From: Variovorax sp. CF313
GTDB taxonomy: Bacteria; Pseudomonadota; Gammaproteobacteria; Burkholderiales; Burkholderiaceae_C
Length of the DNA: 64,000 nt
Direction of reading: 5' to 3'
Assembly: GCF_000282635.1 (NCBI RefSeq)
Contig: NZ_AKIW01000077.1
Span: forward strand, 1-64,000
In this document: piece by piece, positions 53,517-61,633 of the stretch
How positions within the stretch are numbered: the first letter of the stretch is position 1
How the letters are laid out: the number at the start of each line of letters is the position of its first letter
The notes under the pieces: model-generated
Database searches by the model: none
What the model saw: the letters and a program-made list of their open reading frames with translations, nothing else
Told to the model about the DNA's origin: nothing
Translations under genes and position numbers: made by a program

Positions 53517-53924
53517 TCAGTTTTCGCCAGCGACAATTTGATTCCGATACTTTCGCCACTTCTGCAGATTCTGTGCGGGATGGGCGGACTGCTCAAGGAA
53601 GCCACCGTCGCTGTAGTCAATCGCTTGACAGTCAAGTTTCTCGCAGAGAAGCAAGATGCCTTCTACGATGGCATCGCCAGCACGCACGTGTAGCGCCACA
53701 GACGTAACCGGATCGTCCTTTCCGACGTTGAATTCGATGGAGCCAAGCTCACTTCCGAATATTCCCCATGAAGGATCGGTCCAGTCTGTCCCAGGAAAGA
53801 CGGCCGTTACGGTTTGCTGAACAACGCTTAACGCGCCGAGCGGATTGGGTTGTTCATCGCGGGGCATCTCTGAGACATCGGTGTAGCGACGGCTGAATTT
53901 AAAAAGACCGACATCCCAGGACAC
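53517..53924 (-). CDS. small conserved-type unknown protein
   Basis: This 135-residue protein starts MSWDVGLFKFSRRYTDVSEM, a start pattern I recognise from a common uncharacterised bacterial family often found near toxin-immunity loci. It has a beta-rich core with Trp (WTDPSWGIFGSELGSIEFNV). No catalytic motif is evident. Confidence 0.6.
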   Translation of the reverse strand: MSWDVGLFKFSRRYTDVSEMPRDEQPNPLGALSVVQQTVTAVFPGTDWTDPSWGIFGSELGSIEFNVGKDDPVTSVALHVRAGDAIVEGILLLCEKLDCQAIDYSDGGFLEQSAHPAQNLQKWRKYRNQIVAGEN

Positions 53925-53977
53925 GAGATCTCCTTATGTAGCGAATGTGTTGCATCGACCGGTTGAATCCGCCGCCG

Positions 53978-54295
53978 TCAGTCGCCGTAGTCTGTGCTCG
54001 GCTCTTCAGTTCCGTCAGGCTTCCAGAATCGCCAGACTCCGACTTCCTGGCCCGCGCGGTAGCGGCCCTCGGCCGCAGGCTGCCCGTTCGGATGCAAGTC
54101 GCGCCAAAGCCCATCCTCCTTGCCATCGACATACTGCCCTTCGGATGCCACCGTGCCATGCTCGTGGTAAGCAACGAAGAGGCCGTGCCGAATCCATCGG
54201 GTCTTGTCGGGTGCCATCACCCTCGCATAGCGGAACTTGATGGCTCCTGACTCGTAGGGAATCTCGGCGATGTTGAGGTCAGCTTCGATGGTCAT
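53978..54295 (-). CDS. MORN-repeat (YwqK-like) protein
   Basis: MTIEADLNIAEI at 54295 gives 105 residues; the longer frame upstream is not used. Three MORN-type units follow one another: FVAYHEHGTVASEGQYVDGK, EDGLWRDLHPNGQPAAEGRY, and GVWRFWKPDGT. It is a functional relative of the protein at 49157, but on the opposite strand and only distantly similar. Confidence 0.65.
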   Translation of the reverse strand: MTIEADLNIAEIPYESGAIKFRYARVMAPDKTRWIRHGLFVAYHEHGTVASEGQYVDGKEDGLWRDLHPNGQPAAEGRYRAGQEVGVWRFWKPDGTEEPSTDYGD

Positions 54296-54374
54296 GCTAA
54301 GGCATTGACGGGAATTGGCGGGCGGTCGGGAAGGTCCGGTGTTGGCCGCTTGCTGTCCGTTGGAATAGCTACGT

Positions 54375-55082
54375 CTACCAGTTGTGCCGACAGGCGGGAC
54401 GGTAGTTTGGGTTTTCGCGCGACATGCCTTTGAGCAACATTTCACAAGTGTTTTTATCGCGTACATCTATGCCGAGAAAAGGCGGTCGCCCCTCGGCCAC
54501 AAGAATCGCTGAATAGTGCATTTCACCGGCCTTCGTCTCGCTGGAGCATCCAACTTTCGCGTTCGCTGGCGCCTTACTTGCCTGAGCGACCTTTAGGCAG
54601 TTTTCCTCGGTACCGAAGTCCGTCTGTACAAACACAGTCCCATCTTCGACGCTGACTTGGAAATAGCGCCTTCCGCCAGTGCGAAGAGGGGTTTCTACGC
54701 ATGAACCCTCCGCGATCACAGCACCCGGAGTGCCTCCAACGTAAGAGGCCCAACCGCGACACTGGGACTGATTGAACGTGGCCACGCGGTACTCGCCCGA
54801 CTTGTCTCTGACCAAAAGGCTGTAAGGCAAGTTCTTGCTTTGGTCATCGGCCAAACAATCGATTTTCTTCGACACTCCTCCTTGAATGCTTCCGCGAAGA
54901 GAACTCTTGAACTGCGCACAGGTTTCCGCAGACGAGGTGGCGATCTGCACGTACGCAATTCCTTCTTCGGCGACGACGAGATAGCGACCGCTTCCAAGTT
55001 CGTTCTGAGGTGTCGATGTACAGCCAGTAACAGCCGACAGCGTCGCAATGACCGCGAGGTTCTTCAAGGTTCTATAGCTCAT
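54375..55082 (-). CDS. lipoprotein of unknown function
   Basis: This 235-residue protein has a signal peptide ending in lipobox AVTGC. The mature part has two similar halves (SGRYLVVAEEGIAYVQIATS / GRRYFQVSVEDGTVFVQTDF), each followed by a Cys-containing stretch and a paired Cys later. This suggests an internal duplication with disulfides. It is envelope-located; function unknown. Confidence 0.65.
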   Translation of the reverse strand: MSYRTLKNLAVIATLSAVTGCTSTPQNELGSGRYLVVAEEGIAYVQIATSSAETCAQFKSSLRGSIQGGVSKKIDCLADDQSKNLPYSLLVRDKSGEYRVATFNQSQCRGWASYVGGTPGAVIAEGSCVETPLRTGGRRYFQVSVEDGTVFVQTDFGTEENCLKVAQASKAPANAKVGCSSETKAGEMHYSAILVAEGRPPFLGIDVRDKNTCEMLLKGMSRENPNYRPACRHNW

Positions 55083-55220
55083 TAGACGTGACTCTAGTTG
55101 CGGCGGCGTAACGAGCCACAGTGCTCTTCATTGAGTTCTTCGGGTCGTGACGAATGTCCGGTCTTGGCCGACTGTAGCCTGTCGCACCGACGTTGTGAGG
55201 GGGATGAGGCGGCGCGAATA

Positions 55221-55640
55221 TCAACGTGGCCGTGATGCCACGCTGCGCGCTATTTCCTTGATATGCGCAGATGTCGCAGCGCCAGCGATTTCCTGCAGTG
55301 TGAATAGCAGCGAAACGCCATCTACCGCTGTGACGCCAGAGTTCAACATGCGACCGACCATGACTATCCCGAGTTCACTCGGCTGGCGTGCCAAGGAAGA
55401 AAGAAGCGCGGACTCGTAGTTCGGAAGCTTTTCCAACCCGTGAACGAGGCTCCACATCACTCCGTATCCGTCGTCCTCGGGATAGCGCTCAAAGACGCTC
55501 AGCATTTCAAGGATTGCCTGTTCTGGAGCGCCCGCCTGCCAAAGCTCGTCAAGCAGCACGTCCAGGCGGCGCCAGTCACCATCCTCATCGGGGGCAAACC
55601 TGGCAATGTCGCGGGCTATGGTCGTTGTTTTTCGAGGCAT
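55221..55640 (-). CDS. small helical immunity-type protein
   Basis: MPRKTTTIARDIARFA at 55640, 139 residues. It is an all-helical protein with GYGVMWSLVHGLEKLPNYES and a following RQPSELGIVMVGRMLNSG. I know this pattern from a widespread uncharacterised family that often neighbours toxins. A role as immunity protein is inferred from type and context only. Confidence 0.55.
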   Translation of the reverse strand: MPRKTTTIARDIARFAPDEDGDWRRLDVLLDELWQAGAPEQAILEMLSVFERYPEDDGYGVMWSLVHGLEKLPNYESALLSSLARQPSELGIVMVGRMLNSGVTAVDGVSLLFTLQEIAGAATSAHIKEIARSVASRPR

Positions 55641-55843
55641 TGAGAATCCTATGCGTACGGCTGCTCCTGGCCGAATGCTGCCTGAAGCGGCGCGAGCATG
55701 CACTCGCTTTGCCGCCATCGTGGCGACCTTCCCTGCTGTCCTGCTGGACGCGATCCGTGAGATCGGCTATGGGTCGGGACCAAACACATACGACAACTGC
55801 AGCTGCAGCGCATCCTTGGCGATTGGGCGCATAGACTCATCAG

Positions 55844-56437
55844 ATGCCTGAAGACAATCCCAGCGCCCCCCTCCATCTCACCCTGCGCCAAGCCGACGAG
55901 TTGGAGCCGGTGGAGGACGACGACCTCACGGACTACCTTGTTGAACTTGCGCCTGAGATCGGCTGGATCATCATCCACTTCAACTCGTTGGAGGACCACG
56001 TGTCGGGCTTCATCCGTGAGGCGATCCTCAGGGATGCCTTTCAAGATGAGCGGATGGACGTCTTCTTGGCCGGCATGCTGTTCTCCGCGAAGGCGCGGGC
56101 ACTTCTGGACCTGTACGGCCAGATGATCGAACACGGGGGTTCAGCCGTGCCCCACGAGGACTTGCGCAAGGTGGACGTCCTGCTCACGGAATGCGCAACT
56201 CGCCGCAATGAGTACGCGCACGCGGATTGGATCGGGATGAAACTAGGTGGGTACGTGCGCGTGAAGTCACAGTCGAAGCGCACTGGCATCAGCCATCGGT
56301 ACAAAAGATACGACTTGGCGCGAGTGCAGGCAGACATGGACTTCATCAGCGCGGCCCGTGACACCCTGTATGAGTTCAACGAGCGCGTCTGGGACCAACT
56401 TCGCGCGACAGGAAACGTGCCTGTCGAGCAACGCTGA
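55844..56437 (+). CDS. HEPN-like protein
   Basis: This 197-residue, mostly helical cytoplasmic protein contains RRNEYAHADW (about residues 124-133), which fits the R-x(4-6)-H active-site pattern of HEPN ribonucleases, in a helix following a long loop. HEPN proteins act as toxins or in defence systems (abortive infection, toxin-antitoxin). No MNT-type antitoxin gene is directly adjacent; the next gene is a recombinase. The fold call is by motif only. Confidence 0.5.
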   Translation: MPEDNPSAPLHLTLRQADELEPVEDDDLTDYLVELAPEIGWIIIHFNSLEDHVSGFIREAILRDAFQDERMDVFLAGMLFSAKARALLDLYGQMIEHGGSAVPHEDLRKVDVLLTECATRRNEYAHADWIGMKLGGYVRVKSQSKRTGISHRYKRYDLARVQADMDFISAARDTLYEFNERVWDQLRATGNVPVEQR

Positions 56438-56600
56438 CTTGAGGCCGACGGCCAACTAAGCCGGCTACCCGCAGTGGTGAACAAGGTCACACATAGCCGC
56501 GAAGGTCGAGGCCTAGTCTAGTGAAGCAGGCGCGGTATCAAGGAAAGCTTCCGTCCGACCCGCGCATGCTGAGGTTCCCTCAACTCGATGGGAGACCATC

Positions 56601-57224
56601 ATGGGATCAGTAGACACTGCAACCTGCCACGCGCCCTGGAACAAGGGCAAGATCGTCGGCCAGAAGGCACCTTTCAAGCTCAAAGACATTTGGGCACTGC
56701 GGGTGCGGCTGCAACTGGAGTGCCGAGTGCGTGAACTCGCTCTCTTCAACTTGGGCCTGGACAGCAAGCTGCGAGGCTGCAATCTTGTCAGCCTGAAAGT
56801 CAGGGACGTCTGCCACGGAGAGCAAGTTGCCCCAAGGGCAACAGTGATGCAGCACAAGACGCAGCGTCCGGTGCAGTTCGAGCTCACGCCTGGAACCCGC
56901 GAGGCTGTGCAGGCGTGGATCCAGCGCTCCGGACTGCGATCGGACGACTTCCTTTTCCCGAGCCGAATGCACGACTCGCCGCACCTCGGCACCCGGCAGT
57001 ACGCCCGGATTCTTGGTGGCTGGGTCAGAGAGCTTGGCTTGGACCCTACCGACTACGGAACGCACTCGATGCGACGGACAAAGGCGACGCTGATCTACCG
57101 GCGGACGAGGAACCTCCGCGCGGTGCAGTTGCTGCTCGGGCACTCCAAGCTCGAGTCGACCGTCAGATACCTGGGCATCGAGGTGGATGACGCCCTGGAG
57201 ATTTCAGAACAGACGGAAATTTGA
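56601..57224 (+). CDS. short tyrosine recombinase (catalytic domain only)
   Basis: 207 residues, about half of a full integrase, with only the catalytic domain. Arg lies in KLRGCNLVSL, Lys in HKTQRP, H-x-x-R in THSMRR, His in LLGHSKLESTVRYLG, and the nucleophile Tyr in that last motif. It is of the FimB/FimE-like small recombinase type that inverts or moves short segments. It stands 5 kb after the last gene it could be grouped with and may act on nearby sites. Confidence 0.85.
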   Translation: MGSVDTATCHAPWNKGKIVGQKAPFKLKDIWALRVRLQLECRVRELALFNLGLDSKLRGCNLVSLKVRDVCHGEQVAPRATVMQHKTQRPVQFELTPGTREAVQAWIQRSGLRSDDFLFPSRMHDSPHLGTRQYARILGGWVRELGLDPTDYGTHSMRRTKATLIYRRTRNLRAVQLLLGHSKLESTVRYLGIEVDDALEISEQTEI

Positions 57225-57743
57225 ACGAGCGTCGATTGAGCGGCGCAAGTCCGTCCGCCTTGCTGCGGCAGTGAGGCGGATCGATGCACCGTCGGATGGC
57301 TCGATTGCAACGCACAGCAGTCATTCAGCAGGCCGCGCCGACTGACTGCTGCCAGTCTGAAACGGCCTCTCGTGAGGCTACGTTGAGCGCCCGTTGCCAA
57401 GAAGTCGAGCATCCCTCCCGACGCGAAAATTGCACCGCCGAGCGCAATTCCCATTGGGCTGGCGACTGAGTTCGTGGTGGCACTCACCCGCCTCGGCACG
57501 GCGTCCCCCGTCAGGTGCAGGTGGGCGGCATGGCCGCCATCAATACCGTGGACTCCGCGCAGCTAAGCGGCAGAGGGAATCCGGTAGTGACAACAAGCCC
57601 TGCACAAGGTAGAGTTTCAAGTGGTGTGATCGATTTTGGGCTACCACCAGTTGTACTGGCCCCTGATGTTTGCCACTCCGAAACATGGTCAACCTGGCCA
57701 AGCTAACAGGTTGACTTCGTATAACCATGTTCGGGGAATTCTT
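57225..57743. promoter_or_regulatory. spacer with nested inverted repeat upstream of alpA
   Basis: No gene supported. It contains a weak motif copy (57337-57353) and a nested inverted repeat: inner arms gtcaacctg (57688-57696) / caggttgac (57707-57715), outer arms aacatggt (57682-57689) / accatgtt (57724-57731). It lies directly before alpA and is a likely operator or recombination site. Confidence 0.55.
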
Positions 57744-58007
57744 ATGGCAACCCACATCCAGTTCGGTGCAGGCCGAAACTTACCAACACCCCCACCGCCA
57801 CGGCTGGTCTATCGAATTCAAGACGTCGTCGTTGTGACGGGCCGTGGTCGCTCGTCGATCTTCGAGATGATGAATCCTCACAGCCCGCGGTTCGATAGTA
57901 CCTTTCCGCGTTCCTTTCCTCTCGGTGGACCTCGCTCCAAGAGCCGCGGCTGGTTGGCGGAAGATATCACCCGCTGGGTTTTCTCCAAAGCTGCGCAGCG
58001 TCGCTAG
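57744..58007 (+). CDS. AlpA-type regulator/excisionase
   Basis: MATHIQFGAG at 57744, 87 residues. It shows the AlpA pattern: LVYRIQDVVVVTGRGRSSIF, then FPRSFPLGGPRSKSRGWLAEDITRW, a winged helix-turn-helix with the recognition helix at RSSIFEMM. Such proteins switch on excision in integrative elements. It leads the alpA-repA-small gene-mobA run. Confidence 0.75.
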   Translation: MATHIQFGAGRNLPTPPPPRLVYRIQDVVVVTGRGRSSIFEMMNPHSPRFDSTFPRSFPLGGPRSKSRGWLAEDITRWVFSKAAQRR

Positions 58008-58027
58008 CCGTCGCACCGGAGTGACCT

Positions 58028-59308
58028 ATGCAACCTCCTCCTTTTCTGGGAGGCGGTAACGGGGTTGATATTGTCGCAGCAGATACGATCCCCGTCCGCC
58101 CCATAGATTGGTTGTGGCCGAACTTTCTTGCGGAAGGGAAGCTTCACATCCTGGCCGGGCAGCCCGGCACCGGAAAAACGCTCATAGCTCTCGCAATAGT
58201 GGCGACCCTTTCCAAGGGTGGGTTTCCATCAAGCCTCTGGCCTGACGGCAGCCACGCACCGTTTGGGAAGGCGCTCTACTGGACCTGCGAGGATGGCATC
58301 GAGGACACCCTCATGCCTCGCCTCGTCGCGGCCGGGGCCGACCTGAGCCAAGTCTTGATCCTGCGAGCTAGCTTCGAGAAATGGAAAAAGCGCAGCTTCA
58401 ACTTTGCGACCGACCTTCCTCTGCTTCGCAGCGAGATCGAAAGCCACCCTGATCTCAAGCTCATTGTGATCGACTCCATCATGCAAGCGATTGCCGGCGA
58501 CGCACATAAGAATCAGGAGGTGCGCCGCAGCCTTGAGCCGCTTGTCCAGCTTGCCGAAGACTATGGCATTGCCATCCTCGGCATCACACACGTCAACAAG
58601 AACTCTGGTTCGAAAAAACCACTCGATCGCATCTCGGGCAGCTTGGCCTTTGCTGCCGTTGCGCGCGTTGTATTGTTGACGGCCAGGGGTAAGAGCGTCG
58701 ATACCGCCAACGGGTATGCGGCGACAGGCGTTCTTGTGCGCGCCAAATCCAACATCGGCCCCACCGATGGCGGATTCTGCTACGAAATCGGTACAGCGGA
58801 GATTCCAGCCGGCCCCTACCGCACGACGGACTCCCCATTCGTTCGCTGGAGCGGCGAGATGATTCCCGGCTCTGCCGAAGAGATCCTAAAGCTCATCGAA
58901 GGCGACAAGGGAGACGGTCCCTCGGGCAAGCGTGAAATCGCAATGGAATTTCTCCAGTCGCAGCTTGTCGGCGGCCCCCAGGTCGGTTCAGCTATCGAGC
59001 AGATCGCACAAGCCGCAGGCATTGCGGCGGGGACGCTACGCCGAGCACGCGAAGACTTGGGCGTCACATCGATCAAGCAAGCCCTCGGTGATGGAACATT
59101 CGCGAATGTCTGGTCGCTGCCCACATCAACCGGCTTTCCTCATTCGAGAGGTCCACTCGGTCAATCACAGCACGCGCTCGTCAATACGCGCAGGCCCGAG
59201 AGATCTTGGCCCGACGGTGGCGCACCATATGCCAGCGCCCCCCTCGCATCTGAGGCTACTCAGGGTTGGGGACCCAAGATAGTCCCCGCCCCTATAGAGG
59301 CCTACTAA
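58028..59308 (+). CDS. RepA-like AAA ATPase of a mobile element
   Basis: This 426-residue hexameric-helicase-type ATPase of the RSF1010 RepA/AAA_25 type has Walker A GQPGTGKT (about residues 44-51), Walker B LIVIDSIMQAI, and a C-terminal winged-helix-like tail. It probably drives replication of the excised element. It lies 20 bp behind alpA. The start MQPPPFLGGG is by position. Confidence 0.8.
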   Translation: MQPPPFLGGGNGVDIVAADTIPVRPIDWLWPNFLAEGKLHILAGQPGTGKTLIALAIVATLSKGGFPSSLWPDGSHAPFGKALYWTCEDGIEDTLMPRLVAAGADLSQVLILRASFEKWKKRSFNFATDLPLLRSEIESHPDLKLIVIDSIMQAIAGDAHKNQEVRRSLEPLVQLAEDYGIAILGITHVNKNSGSKKPLDRISGSLAFAAVARVVLLTARGKSVDTANGYAATGVLVRAKSNIGPTDGGFCYEIGTAEIPAGPYRTTDSPFVRWSGEMIPGSAEEILKLIEGDKGDGPSGKREIAMEFLQSQLVGGPQVGSAIEQIAQAAGIAAGTLRRAREDLGVTSIKQALGDGTFANVWSLPTSTGFPHSRGPLGQSQHALVNTRRPERSWPDGGAPYASAPLASEATQGWGPKIVPAPIEAY

Positions 59309-59311
59309 GGT

Positions 59312-59692
59312 GTGCAGTCCTTCGGGCCCGGCAAGATACATGCACAAGCTGCACAAGCTGCACAAGCTGCACAAGCTGCACAAGTTGCACAAGTTGCACA
59401 AACTGCACAAACTGCACAAGTGGAGCAGATATTTCAATATGGCCGCGAACGACTCGTGTGGCGGGGCATCTCACCACCCGGCCTCGACGACATCACGATC
59501 GAACTTAGCATAGAGGAATGCCGCCTGACATTTCGCACCATGGATTCGAACAGCGGGAAATCACACGCTGAAGCGATCGAAAGTGCCATCGACACTGTGA
59601 TATCGCGCAACTTGAATGAGACGCCTGATGACGAAAGGTTAAACGAAATCCTACGCCAAATCCTCCGAGACAACGCTCATATCTGGCAGTGA
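59312..59692 (+). CDS. small protein with 9-bp tandem-repeat N-terminus
   Basis: The GTG start at 59312 follows TAAGG, 3 bp after the repA stop; 126 residues. Residues about 11-37 are AQA/AQV/AQT repeats coded by nearly nine copies of gcacaagct (59342-59422). The other two frames of the repeat would also be open. The C-terminal part (about 45-126) is a small helical domain. Function unknown; it is in the mobilization operon. Confidence 0.6.
   Translation: MQSFGPGKIHAQAAQAAQAAQAAQVAQVAQTAQTAQVEQIFQYGRERLVWRGISPPGLDDITIELSIEECRLTFRTMDSNSGKSHAEAIESAIDTVISRNLNETPDDERLNEILRQILRDNAHIWQ
59342..59422 (+). repeat. 9-bp in-frame tandem repeat (gcacaagct)
   Basis: Four perfect copies of gcacaagct followed by five variants (gcacaagtt twice, gcacaaact twice, gcacaagtg). 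Slippage in units of 9 would keep the frame and only change the number of AQA-type tripeptides. Confidence 0.9.
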
Positions 59693-59763
59693 AGAACTCG
59701 CTTCGTTGTGCCGCCAAGGCCCATGCGACTGATAGTCGTGCATTTTTTTATCTCCTACCTCTA

Positions 59764-59790
59764 TGGATTGAGACATCAAGTCTCAATCCA
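59764..59790. other. perfect 11-bp hairpin, oriT candidate
   Basis: tggattgagac / gtctcaatcca with a 5-base loop, 84 bp upstream of the relaxase gene. A strong inverted repeat just ahead of a mob gene is the usual layout of oriT. It could also be a transcription attenuator. Confidence 0.5.
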
Positions 59791-59873
59791 GCAATGAGAG
59801 AGGGAAGGAGAACATGTTCACTAAACCTTTCTCATCTTTTTGAATTAACACTTCAGAGAAAGGTTAGGCAACC

Positions 59874-60584
59874 ATGGCCACATTTCGATTGGGGGTGAAG
59901 ACGTTTCGCAAAGGGACAGCCGCAATGCACTCCCAATACATCAGCCGACAGAGGACGAACGGAGCACAAGATCTCATTGCCAAGGGTCACCTGAACATGC
60001 CTTCCTTTGCGAATAATGATCCGCACACGTTCTGGGAAGCAGCTGATAAGCATGAGAGGGCAAATGGCTCGGCCGCCAGAGAGTATGTCGTCTCGCTACC
60101 CAAGGAACTGCCCGATGAGAAAAACACAGCGCTCGCCTGGCGCCTTGTCCACCTGCTCGCGAACACCCGGCCTTGTGAGTTCGCGCTGCACAAGCCGTTG
60201 GGATCCATCTCTGGCGAAGAGCACCCGCATGTGCACATACAGACATCGGACCGCCCGCTGGACGGCATTGATCGGACGCCTGAGCAGCATTTTCGACGGG
60301 CCAACTCAAAAGCCCCTGCATTGGGTGGAGCTCGAAAGCTGAGTGGCGGAAAAACTCCACTGCAAATGAAGATTGAACTTCAAGAAACTAGGGAGAAAGT
60401 CGCAGAAGAGATCAATCGAATGCTGTCCGAAGAAGGACTGCCTCAACGGGTGGACCATCGCTCCAACAAAGAAAAAGGTACTCAGAAGACTGCGGAGCGA
60501 CGATTGCATCCTGCGACTGTTCGCCAACTCAGCGAGCACGAGCGCGAGTTGATTAGACAGGCTCGTCGACTCGGCCGTGGGTAG
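59874..60584 (+). CDS. short MobA/MobL-type relaxase
   Basis: 236 residues, the relaxase domain only. Visible MobA features: SRQRTNGAQDLIAKG, AREYVVSLPKELP, and the metal-binding HPHVHI (HxHxH-like). The helicase/primase parts of long MobA proteins are missing. The N-terminal start MATFRLGVKT lacks the common Tyr-containing motif, so activity is uncertain. It is the last gene of the mobile core. Confidence 0.7.
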   Translation: MATFRLGVKTFRKGTAAMHSQYISRQRTNGAQDLIAKGHLNMPSFANNDPHTFWEAADKHERANGSAAREYVVSLPKELPDEKNTALAWRLVHLLANTRPCEFALHKPLGSISGEEHPHVHIQTSDRPLDGIDRTPEQHFRRANSKAPALGGARKLSGGKTPLQMKIELQETREKVAEEINRMLSEEGLPQRVDHRSNKEKGTQKTAERRLHPATVRQLSEHERELIRQARRLGRG

Positions 60585-60773
60585 TCCGGTAATCGTCGAG
60601 GCGCGCAGCGCCAGGGACTGCTTCTCCCCCTCAAAGAGTTCCTCGGCGGTGAGTTCGAGTGCCAACACAACGAGGATAGTTCACTGGAACCGCTCTGGGG
60701 AACAAGGGGCATTTGTCACTTCTTTCCCTGCACCCAATCGCCTATGCTGGTGCCTATCGTAGGAGGATTTGGC

Positions 60774-61163
60774 ATGGGCAACATACACCGATTTCCCTGC
60801 GCGCTCCCGGTCGCCCTGGTCCTTTCCGCCGCATTGCTGCTGCTTGGAGCCTGCCAAGAATCAGAGGTGGCCGTAGCCGCCATCCCGTCTGTCGACGCGC
60901 CGCCGCCGCAGGCGCAGCGACTAACGACTGACCAACAGGACCTGCTGCTCAAGGCAATATCGGGCTGCGTGCAGCTCGTCCAAGCATCCGCTCCTCGTCA
61001 ACTCAGATACAAGGGGGAAGGCGAGTTCTGGACTAGGTTCGATGCCTACTACGACCCGGTTTCTGGCCGGGTTGTTGACAACGGCGTTGCGCGCGGACAC
61101 GTTCCCGTCGTTTTTGCCTTCAGGAAGTGCATGGTGGAGCACAACTGGTCCATAAACGACTAA
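60774..61163 (+). CDS. small lipoprotein
   Basis: ATG at 60774 behind AGGAGG, 129 residues. The signal peptide ends LLGAC (lipobox). The mature part is about 100 residues with two Cys (SGCVQLVQ and FRKCMVEH) that could pair. Function unknown. Confidence 0.65.
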   Translation: MGNIHRFPCALPVALVLSAALLLLGACQESEVAVAAIPSVDAPPPQAQRLTTDQQDLLLKAISGCVQLVQASAPRQLRYKGEGEFWTRFDAYYDPVSGRVVDNGVARGHVPVVFAFRKCMVEHNWSIND

Positions 61164-61350
61164 CGCGTCTAAAGCTCGCCGCTGCGTCCGCAGCCTCTGA
61201 ACGCTTTCGATGGGGCAGGAGGGACGCAGAACGAACACGCCCGCGTCAACCTTTTCGTCCAAGCCGGCCTACCTGCAGCCAGCGCCCGCAACGGTGCGAA
61301 GGCCGCAGCGAAGAAGTCCGCGACCGTCATGCACGCCGACAGCAAAGGCA

Positions 61351-61593
61351 ATGAGTGCGTCGGCGGTAGCTCGCGGCCTCGGTGAACTGCGTCGCCAGAT
61401 AAGCGCCCTGGAGAAGGAGCTCCGTCGTGTTGTGAAGGGCGCAACGCGCTCCGCCGCAGTCGCAAGTTCGGAGGTCGAAGAAGCCGGCACGAAGCGCCGA
61501 TTCAGCGCAACCAGGCTGGCGGCACACCGCTCAAAGCTGGGACTCTCCGTCGCAAGCTATGGGCAATTGGCTGGCGTATCCGGGCAGAGCATC
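61351..61593 (+). pseudogene. helix-turn-helix gene interrupted by IS66
   Basis: MSASAVARGLGELRRQ, then a coiled-coil-like stretch and a start of an XRE-type helix-turn-helix (LAAHRSKLGLSVASYGQLAG VSGQSI). The helix-turn-helix is cut at 61593, where the IS66 end begins; the 3' part is outside the window. The start codon is uncertain because the frame is open upstream. Confidence 0.6.
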
Positions 61594-61633
61594 GTAAGCG
61601 CGCGGTGATCCCGTCTTGACGACGGTCCTTCGA

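Noticed and set aside
46684-55683. Integron attC sites as explanation for the recurrent island motif
   Set aside because: I did not find the paired RYYYAAC/GTTRRRY simple sites at the spacer ends, and genes lie in both directions.
57095-57499. 134-codon minus-strand frame after the short recombinase
   Set aside because: It overlaps the recombinase end antisense and has no domain or start signal.
59342-59422. Possible CRISPR-like array
   Set aside because: Units are 9 bp, contiguous and without spacers; a coding minisatellite.
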